Assembly (NCBI RefSeq): GCF_024139115.2
Contig: NC_085139.1
Coordinates: 18,261,284 to 18,325,283 of the forward strand
Length of the DNA stretch: 64,000 nt
Origin: Armigeres subalbatus
Taxonomy: Eukaryota; Arthropoda; Insecta; Diptera; Culicidae
Reading direction: 5' to 3'
Shown: positions 23,126-32,400 of the stretch, piece by piece
How the letters are laid out: the number at the start of each line of letters is the position of its first letter
Numbering within the stretch: the stretch's first letter is position 1
Notes under the pieces: model-generated
Database searches by the model: none
Seen by the model: only the letters and a program-made list of their open reading frames with translations
Told to the model about the DNA's origin: nothing
Program-made: the position numbers and the translations under genes

Positions 23126-23309
23126 GTGATAGTACTTACTTACCCCGTATTTTCACTTGCCCCGGGGTACCTTATGAAATCTTATAGAGTTTACTGATCG
23201 ATTCATTCCAAAACCCGTTGAAAAACGGCTGAGTTATTGGCTTTTCGTGCCGGTCCCAAATTTGAAACTTTGGAATGACCCCCTATCTTACCGAAGGACG
23301 TAATTCTAC

Positions 23310-24130
23310 GTCAAAATCCAAAGAGTTTCCCGAGGAAATTCCGAAGCGTGTTTCAAGGAAATTGCAAAATGCTTCCTGATGAAATTTCGAAGCGACTCCC
23401 GAGAAAATTTTAAAGCGTTTCCTGAGGAAATGCCAAAGAGTTTTTCAAAGACATTGCAAAGCGTTCCCCGAGGAAATTTTGAAACGATTTCTTACAAAAT
23501 TTTCAAGAGGAAACTTCAAAGCGCTTGTCGCAGAAATTTCAAAGCGTTTCTCGAGGAAATTTCGAATCGTTTTGCGAACTAAGATTCCCTAAGAGATTCC
23601 CGAGGAAGGGTTTCCGAGAAAATTGTTAAGCGTTTCTTGAAAAAAAAATCTAAAGAGTTTCCCGAGGAAATTGCGAAAAGATTCCCGAGGATTTTTTTCT
23701 GGGGAAATGTCGAAGCGTTACCCGTAGAAATTTCAAAGCATTTATTCACGAAAGAAAAAAGAGTTCCTGAAGCGTTTTCCTGAGGGAATTCCAAAGAGTT
23801 ATCAAAAGAAATTTTTAAGCGATTCCTGAAGAAATTCCACAATTTTACAAAGAAAATTCCGGAGATCGCTAAAGAACTTCCCAAAAAACATTTTCAAAAA
23901 AATGTGAAGATTTTTTTAAGGAAACTTTCGAAAAATATCCCGTAGATATTTCGAAGAATTTCTACAGGAAAATCCGAAAAAAAACTGCTGGAGAAATTCC
24001 GAAGAATTTGACAAAAAAAATGCGGTTGAAAATTCCGAAGATTTTGTTTAAGAATTTTTCAATAAATTTCCCGAGTATTTTCCCCTCCGAAGAATTTTTC
24101 GATGAGATTTCGAAGAATTCCTTAAAATAA
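23310..24130. repeat. 23-bp degenerate tandem array B
   Basis: Same 23-bp family as 16885-17575, in the same orientation. A shared run of variant units (a GAAACGATTTCTTACAAAAT unit, a CGCAGAAATT unit, then CGAATCG TTTTGCGA) shows the two arrays are duplicates. Beyond 23880 the periodicity decays. Confidence 0.8.
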
Positions 24131-24314
24131 TTGGGATAGTTTTGATATTTTAACAAAATTTAGTTAATAAAAAGTCTGGAAAGTCCTTAAAAAAATTCTT
24201 CTATCAAATGTTAAAAAAAATCAAATGTTAAGTAAAAGTATTGCCACGCCGATTTACGCCGCCGACTAAAATTAATCTCGACTTGACGAAGCTGTAGTGG
24301 TTTCTGGACCTTTA

Positions 24315-24392
24315 TTACGAAGTTTCAATATGTGAACCGGGAAAACCGGGAAAAACCGGGAATTTGATAATGGAAATTGAGTGGCCACCCTG
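24315..24392. mobile_element. hAT-type transposon end fragment
   Basis: Read from 24392 on the minus strand it begins CAGGGTGGCCACTCAATTTCC and continues with repeated CCCGG TTTTT words. This is a familiar insect hAT terminus. No partner end was found. Confidence 0.5.
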
Positions 24393-25508
24393 GTATATAA
24401 AAGCATTTGTTGCGTCCCGCTCCAGCGAGTTTTGGTGGTCTCTTGTCTTTGAATATTCGTGTTAGTTGCATCGAGATGAAAGTGTTTCTTTCGTTGGATC
24501 CTTTACTGCCGTGACTCACATATCTGTCCCATCTTTGCTGTGTTAACTATTCATATGTGACAAATATGCGATTCACGGCAGTTTACATCCCTTCACAACG
24601 TGCGTTTCAAAACTGTTCTTTCTGTCATCGGTCTCTAGAATTATTCTTGCAATTACCACAACTTTCTACATGCTCTTATAATCTTATGCGGTATATAGTT
24701 TTAGAGCGATTCCAAGCAACAGCATCAAAATTTAAGAAAATTTTTAATTCATGATTTTCTATTGAGTTGAAACTTTGCACAGTTTTTCAATTTCATCTAA
24801 ATCGTCATTTTTCGATATCAAATCTTCATATTGAGTCACGACTAACTTTTCAAAAGGGTGTATGTGAAAATGGTTCAAAAATATTTAAAAAGCTGCACAG
24901 CAAAAACGGAATGTTCGATTGTTATGATTTTTCAGCAAAGTTAGACAACTAAATGGTGATTCTTAAGAAAATGTGCACAGTAAAAAAAAATTTTTTTGCC
25001 TTTAAAAATATCATTTTGTCACAAAAACTCAAATATCTCAAAACCCTATCTTTTTCGAACGTAATTTTTTTAGGAAAACGGTCCATTATATTAGCTATCT
25101 ACCATAAAATTTGGTGATGGTAAACTAATAAACAAAAAGTTATGACATTTCAAACATTTCACAATTTTCACATAGTAAACAAAAAAAAAAAATTTCCGTG
25201 TATTTTTTTCAAGAATCGCAGTTTGATGCTGATTTTATTGTTAAGGGCCTTGCGTGAGTTAAACAAGTTGTTTGTATGATATTCCATATTTATGTATTCA
25301 TCGATATTATGTATATTATATGTATAAATATGATATGTATAAATAAATAAAAATGAATTAATATTATCCTAAGTATTAAATTAAATGTGGCAGTTACACA
25401 ATGTTGTTATAGAAACTCTAAGAGTTTTGGGTTTGAATTTTGGTATGGGTTATGATATCATGAAAACAGTTTATTAATACTTATTTTTATTTATTTTATT
25501 CAAATTTT

Positions 25509-27612
25509 TTAAAATATCGAACACTTTTGAATTATTATCAGCACAGTTTGAGTATAGTTTTGCTTTAATTTTATTTTCCGACAATGGAATGAAACAGTGA
25601 AATTTTGGGTTCCTTGGATCGTTTTCGCGTTATTAAATTGCTCGCTGAGCTCTGAAGCCTTTATTTCGTACTCTTCAGTAGTAGTAAAACAAAATGATAA
25701 TTTGGTTAAATCTTTTTCTTTTCTACGATTTGCCCAATCAAAAAGTTCTTTCGCAGTTTTAATTGGATGCTCACGTTCTTTGGCTAAACTTGCTCTTGTG
25801 GCCATGCGCTTTATTGTTCCTCCAATAGCATCACAAGGACCTTTGCCATGTGATGTAGCAAAAAATGCCATTCTGCATCAATTCCGTACATTGATTTAAA
25901 TTGACATAGGCTCGAAAAATTCTTACGATTTTTGTACTGCGACGCTGCTCCATCAGACATGAAATATATCTTTTTGACTTCTTTATGCTTATCAACGCGT
26001 AAAAAGTTAATCATTTTTTCAATGAACAAGTTTACGGATACTGAATCGTGTCTTAAATCTTCGGAAATTATAATAAAACTTAAGTGTTCAATTTGCGTAC
26101 TTCCATTAAAATAAATAACGAATGGATGAATTGTAGCTTGTTGTACGTTCCAGTGATGGGACTGCACTTCATCTTGCAATACAAAGCTGTAATTTTCAGA
26201 AAATCACAAATGACTAAAATTCACCATTTTGTAATGTATTTTTCGTATTTTTAAAAAGCTGGATTGTTCTGTTTTAATGAAATCGTGAGGGATTAAACTT
26301 TCTAATTTCAAGCAAAATATGACACAAACTCATCTACAGGTTTTACAATAGTTTCTATGTCACACCTATCCGTGGTCACCCATTGCTCAAATGATAACTG
26401 ATCAATATATTTTTCTTCAAACTCAGCGAATAAAGTATTTTCCAATGATGAAGAATCTGGACAATCCGAACAAGATCGTAGATAGCAATTTGATGTTGTA
26501 TTTTCACACAAAAGACTACCAGTTAACATTTTAATATCCTTTGTTAAATTGATTCTTTTCAAACTATGTAAAATAAGATTAATATTCTCATGGGTTGTGC
26601 ACACACACATTATGTGTTCCTGAATTGGAAAGAAGCTTACATTGCCTTGGCCGAAGGCTTGCAAATGAGGAAAAACCTATTTTAATATTATCGTGAATTT
26701 CCTTGAAGCGTGTGTACGCTTCTTTCAAAGTCGTCATCATTAATCGTTTTTGGATTGCTTGCCGCTTTCCATCTTTTTTTACTGATACATAATCTTTTTG
26801 ACCAGGCATAGCTCGACTTACTTCATCATCTTCAAAATATTGAACTACTATTTCTTTTGTCTCATCTGTTAATGCAGTACTAGACCTAGTATTTTTGGTT
26901 GAAAGACAGTTATTCTTCAATTGTTTTGCCTCTTTTACTGTATTTCTATTGATTTTGAACTCATCAATGGCATCCTGAATAGACCACGAACTTGGCAGCA
27001 TCGACAAAATCAATAATTTTTCTTTCCTTGTCGTGGCTGCATTCGAGAACCTTTCCTTCATATTTATAATTACCTCATCGTAGTCTGTATTTTCCACATC
27101 ATCAGGTCCTAATTTGAAGAGGTTTCTTCGTACAGCTTCGTTTATTTCACGGTATTTTTTCTCGGTATTTACCACACGTAGTCCATCTTACTCCATTTAA
27201 TCGGAGTCACTTTTATCCCAGCTATGCCCTCGTTAAAGCGTTCGATGTTGACCTTTTGGATACACTCATCTTCCGATTGATTTGTTGAAACAGATTTCGC
27301 TGATGGTACGGTGGCAAGGCTCTCAGCACTTAATACTTCTGGTAATTCCTCAGTTGTTGTCGATACATCTGGCAATTCCTCAGTTGCTGTCGTTTTCGAA
27401 CTTCCTGCGCTCTGCTCAACCGATGATATACAGATTGCTCTTTTGTCAACGTTTAGACGGCAGGACGTGCAAATGCGTAAATTTGTATTCAATGTGGACA
27501 TTGGAGCATAACCAGTCGCTTTCAGTTTATCCACAGACAAACAGACGTAACAGCTTGAACAATTTTCTGAAAAATTCATCGCCCAACTCCTCAACCACCA
27601 TCTTGCGAGCAT
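25509..27612 (-). pseudogene. Broken transposase-like gene of the long-TIR element
   Basis: Successive frames on the minus strand (27612-27169, 27175-26588, 26664-26308, 26179-25811, 25871-25509) appear to be parts of one protein of about 650-700 residues, separated by frameshifts or stops. Landmarks in order are a Cys-rich N-terminus, a helix-turn-helix-like SWSIQDAIDEFKINRNTVKE, FSSFASLRPRQCKLL, a Cys/His pair in CVCTTHENINL, IYFMSDGAASQYKNRKNF, and FFATSHGKGPCDAIGGTIKR. The Asp in FMSDGA and the late His/Lys/Asp block are candidate catalytic positions. I recognise the block style from uncharacterised insect and cnidarian proteins but cannot name the superfamily. The function is inferred from its position between long TIRs. 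Confidence 0.7.
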
Positions 27613-27794
27613 GTTACACGAAACAATATTTCGTATGACATTGTCACCAGAAGGCGCTGGAGTGAAATGTCAAACTCGAAGGCTTACGACGCAAGCGCCT
27701 CTAGTTGTGAAACGCGCAACCAATCAAATTCAAATTGATCGTTGAAATCATGGTCGATGGTATTTTTTCTAGTGTTACGTCTGTTTGTCTGTGG
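27531..27794. mobile_element. MITE inserted at the 5' end of the transposase frame
   Basis: CCACAGACAAACAGACGTAAC (21 nt, 27531-27551) is mirrored perfectly at 27774-27794. The first ATG of the transposase frames (27612) and the residues CYVCLSVD lie inside this element. The apparent protein N-terminus may therefore come from the MITE. A related end is at 10391-10411. Confidence 0.75.
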
Positions 27795-28978
27795 TTTATC
27801 TATGGTGCTTTCGGTGAGATTTCGTAACTCTTTTGAACACTTTTTTTTCCATCAAACGGCCTACAACAGTTGAGAAAGCGGCTACTCATGTTGTTCGTAA
27901 TATTTCAATAAACAAAATCACTTTTAAGTTTTTACTGACTAGTTTGGTGTCATTTGCTTGACTGAAGAAAAAATTACTATAAGATCTTTAACAACCTTAG
28001 TAGTAGTAATTTTTTTGCTTTTTCGTGAGCATTGTCATGGTATGTACCTATCATGCATTTGTTGTTGTTGAAGATACCCGTTTCCTCCCGATCATAAAGT
28101 CTATTCTCTAAGAGGTATATATATACAGGTAAACTATAGGCGTACACGTGTATATAAATCTTTGATTTTGCAGCTTTTGTCTTAAAAATAACATTTCTGA
28201 TATGTTTCTATCAACGTAATTATCAACAGGTTTCAACACTATTAAAAGAATTTTTCGCCAGTCACGTGCAATGAAAATTATGACACTATCAATACTTTTG
28301 ATCACAACACTGGATCGTGTCTAAGTTTCTTATAGATGCTATGAATAATTAAATCAAAATATCATGAAAACAACTTGTTTAAATCACGTCCCTTAACAAT
28401 AAAATCTGCATCAAACTGCAATTCTCGAAATAACTTACACAGAAAAAATTTTTTTACTAAATGTGAAAACTGTGAAATGTTTGAAATGTCATAACTTTTT
28501 GTTTATTAGTTTACCATCACCAAATTTTTATGGTAGATAGCTAATATAATGGACCGTTTTCCCTAAAAAAATTACGTTCGAAAAAAGATAGGGTTTTGAG
28601 ATATTTGAGTTTTTGTGACAAAATGATATTTTTAAAGGCAAAAAAAAATTTTTTTTACTGTGCACATTTTCTTAAGAATCACCATTTAGTTGTCTAACTT
28701 TGCTGAAAAAATCATAACAATCGAACATTCCGTTTTTGCTGTGCAGCTTTTTAAATATTTTTGAACCATTTTCACATACACCCTTTTGAAAAGTTAGTCG
28801 TGACTCAATATGAAGATTTGATATCGAAAAATGACGATTTAGATGAAGTTGAAAAACTGTGCAGAGTTTCAAATATTTTCGAAATGGTCGCTCAGGATCG
28901 ACTGACATGCCCCCGTGGAATGCCTCTTTATTAAAATCATTTACATTCTGTTACTTTTGATTCTATAAAGGGAATAAT

Positions 28979-29425
28979 GAGGCTCCATTCTTTGCGCATC
29001 TCGTCTCGATAACACTTGAATCATTTGTTTGAGAAACTGCATAAGTCCATTTTACACTATTTCGAGAAAACAACAAAAAACTGTTTTTTAACAAATTTGC
29101 ACCAAATCTTTCGATTTCTTCGAAACAGATCAACAGTTTTTGGCAAAACTCAACACCCTGGGGCACCTTCAGTGCAAAAAATGTAAGCAGTACTCCACAA
29201 TTGCTCTTCAAAGTACGTGGACATATGTAGTTTCTCAAACAAACGAAATTTTTTTCATACATTCCTGAACAAACAATTTTTTTTCATATTTTTTGCCAGA
29301 ATATGTATTGTTGGACGAGGATTCAGAATATATAAAAATCTCATTTTGGCCAAAAATGTTACATATGCAGTTTCTCAAACAAACGGTTCACTTGTTTCGA
29401 GTCGAGATTCACAATGCCGCTCCTG
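28979..29425. mobile_element. MITE of the GGCATTGTGCATCTCGA family, 42 bp upstream of a splice acceptor
   Basis: The left end (GAGGCTCCATTCTTTGCGCA, then TCTCGTCTCGA) and right end (TCGAGATTCACAATGCCGCT, then CCTG) pair as inverted repeats for about 55 nt. The shared inner block is TTTGTTTGAGAAACTGCATA. The right terminus matches that of the larger element at 54870-56183. It lies directly before the acceptor at 29466 of the ZAD gene. Confidence 0.7.
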
Positions 29426-29466
29426 ATATTGATCGACAATTAATTACTTCCATTATTGCATTTCAG

Positions 29467-32400
29467 CTGAACTTCGGGGAGATATCCAAAGTGGAGGATG
29501 ATAAAAAGGAAGACGTAAAAAAGGTGGTGGAAGTAGCTACGAGCAGCAGCAGCAGCATTATTCCCAGTCCAGGCAAGAAGGGAAAGAAAAAGCGGGGTCC
29601 ACCATCTCCTTCACCTTCGCCAGCTCCGACAACGCGCATTAAAGCTGCTGTGGATGTGAAAGACGAACCAGTACCGGTTGTTCCAGTGAAAGCGCTCACC
29701 AAGAAGGAACGCATGAAGCAAATGCAACTTCAGAAAGAGAAGGAGGAACAAAAGAAAAAGGAGGAAGAAATAAAAAAGAAGGAAGACGGACGGAAGAGAA
29801 AAGAAGATGAAAAGAAGAAAGACGATGAGAAGAAGAAAAAGGAAGATTTGAAAAGGGACAGAAAAGACGATAAACTTAAGAAAGAGAAGGTGGAAGTAAA
29901 ACAACCGGAAGTCAATGAGCAAAAACACACAAGATCGAAAAGAAAGGAACCTTCTCCGGTGAAAGAAACATCGGAAAAAGCTGAACCAACGGTTCCTCCA
30001 CCGAAAAAAATTAAATTCGAACATCCCTGTTCTTATTGCTCGGATGAGTTCAAAACACAAAGCGAATTGGATGGGCATTTGGGGGCGAAGCATACTGCAC
30101 TTATTCGTAAATTTGGCTGCGCATCTTGCCGGGAAACTTTCGAAACCGTGCTGGAATCTAAAGATCACAATCTGTGGCATCAATTAACCCGTACTCCCTA
30201 CACGTGCTTCAAGTGTAAACGAAAGTATGATAAAAACTTGGCTCTAGTCAAGCACATGACGTTGAATGCATGTGGCCGAGTTGCTCGGGGAAGACCTCCG
30301 ACCATTCTGCCCGATGTCCAATGTCGATTGTGCAACAAAAAATTCAAAACTCAAAATCTCTATGAATGGCACAGTTGCTTCCTCAAACCGAAGTCGAACT
30401 GTCCCAAGTGCGGAAAGTATTTCGTCAAGAAGCAAATTCTCTCTCGTCATTACATGATGTTCTGCACCGGAACGCTTCCAACACCAGAGCCGGTAATTAT
30501 TCCGAAAGCTGAACCTATCGATCCTGCGGACAAACCAGCGGCCTCGACAGCTGTAGCGACTATCGCGGAACGCAGGAAACGACGTGTTGCATTTGCTGAG
30601 CCTGAATTGCCCAAGGAGGAAAGGGAAATTCCGTTCCCACCACAGCTCGAACCGGAAGCATCTATTCCTTCTCCTGCTCCTACTCCAACACCATCCGGGG
30701 GCAAAAAGAAAACTAGGAAAGATTCAACACCTACTGTCACTATCAAACCCGTGCCACCACCTCCTGCTGCAGCTGAGAAGATCACATCACTTTTGAATTC
30801 GGGAGCCAAGTTGGATCGCGACAGCGATATTGCCACTATCAATAATCTCCTGAGCTCGGTAACAGAAGCCATTGCCAGTATTTCGGAAGCTAAGGCCAAG
30901 AAGAAGAAGAAAAAGAAAGATAAGAACAAAGATAAGGCTGAAGCGGAAAATGAAGCGTCCGCACCCGCCCCAGCGCCGGTTGTGGAAGAACCCAAAAAGA
31001 GTACACCTGAAGTGGTAAAGAAACCGCTCCCACCACAACCACCACCAGCACCAGAGCCTCCTGCTGCAGAACCGAAGAGTGCAGAAGAGCTCGAAGCGTA
31101 TGCTCTTGCGCAAGAAGTAGGCGAAATGACCTTGGATCAGCAGCTGGCCTTCTGCTCGGGGAAATTGCCGCTCGTTGTGCTGAACAAGACATCTTTCAAG
31201 CAGGAATGCACCGAGATCGATATGGAACCATCACAATTGCAAGAGCCCATGGAGGAGGAAACCGAACCCGACCACCAGGTTACGGTTGAGAACGGAGAGG
31301 AGGAAGATAATGGGTACGACGATGAGGCAGCGAACGATTATTCAGATTTCCAGAATGATGATGACCATAACAACGATGATGAGCCACAGCAGGCCAGTGC
31401 CGAGGAGGAACATACTGAAACAGAAGAAAACCAGCAAACCGAAGAGGTGCAATTCCCAATGCCAATCAAACAAGAAATTGAATCGGAGGAACCCACAATT
31501 GCACCAGAAACTCCGGAACAAGAAGAACCGGCAACACCCGAGCAGGAAGAATCGATAATACCCGAGCAGGAAGAATCGATTACACCCGAGCAGGAAGCGG
31601 AAACACAATTATCTTCTGTGAACGAGGCACCTCTACTCGAAAAAGAAGCTCGGCCACCTTCGGTACAAGCTCGTGCAAAAACCCCGAAGGATCAGGAATC
31701 TCTTTTCGACAGTCAACTAGCGATAAATATCAAGAAAGAGCCGGGTCTCGAAGAAGACCAGCAACCTGCCCTAAAACGGAAACGTCCCGAGTCACGTACA
31801 TCTGCTGTTGGTTCTCCAGCTTCTCTGAGCTCAACGCAAAGTCCAACACAAGACTCTCCTAAACTCATACTGAAAATTAGGAAAAATGTGGTCGAACCTG
31901 CGAAAAAAGCAATCAAAACCATTGTACTGGACGATGATGACGATGACGAAGAGGAACAAAGCGCGCCTGACAACCAGCCAACCAAGAAGCAAAAGATTTA
32001 CAAGAAGCCCGATTTCCTGGCGGTCAAGATTAAACAAGAGAAAGTTGATCCGACCTACGAACGCCCAGAGCCAACCATTGTCAACCAAGTTGAACTGCCT
32101 GGTGGCATTCGCATCAAACAAGAACGGCCCGATCCCGATGAAGAACCGGCCCATGTCGAGGAAAATTCTGCGCCGACTCCACCACCTCAGAAAAAATCGC
32201 GTCTGTCTCGTAAGGATAAGCCAGCCTCCCCGGTCATCGCATTCGATGGAGTTCGCATCAAACAAGAAAAACCGGATGTTACAAAATCTATCGCTGAAGC
32301 GCCTCCACCAGAAGATCCTAAGCCTCAGGAGAAGAAGAAGAAGTCTAAGGGTAAAATCAATCCTTTCGCTTTGCTTCGACAGAAGTTGGCAGCTGAAGCT

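Larger units (their letters stand above)
17763..23172. mobile_element. Outer TIR pair of a nested transposon cluster
   Basis: AAGTTACCCCGGGGCAAGTG at about 17763 is mirrored by CACTTGCCCCGGGGTACCTT ending near 23172. The shorter core GGGGCAAGTGGGAC is also mirrored perfectly at about 22546-22559. Either site may be the true right end. No transposase is seen between them; the space is filled by later insertions. Target duplication is unresolved. Confidence 0.5.
24767..28872 (-). mobile_element. 4.1-kb DNA transposon with about 500-bp terminal inverted repeats
   Basis: The sequence from 24767 (TTGAAACTTTGCACAGTTTT) to about 25265 is repeated as its reverse complement from about 28370 to 28872, with only scattered differences. 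Between the arms lie minus-strand frames of one broken transposase-like gene (25509-27612). The minus strand is the coding sense. Target duplication was not recognised; homology may stop short of the original ends. The element lies in the ZAD-gene intron, opposite to its transcription. Confidence 0.88.
9708..29466 (+). other. 19.8-kb repeat-filled intron of the ZAD zinc-finger gene
   Basis: The donor GTAAGT is at 9708 and the acceptor TTTCAG ends at 29466. Both flanking exons are phase 0, and the ZAD followed by a charged linker and fingers makes a normal architecture. No other host exon was recognised inside. The intron holds LINE, Penelope, SINE, MITE, hAT and long-TIR transposon sequence, listed separately. 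An extra small exon cannot be excluded without transcripts. In 9720-10970 and 12480-13020 I see only non-coding AT-rich sequence, apart from a possible repeat end at 10391-10411. Confidence 0.8.
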
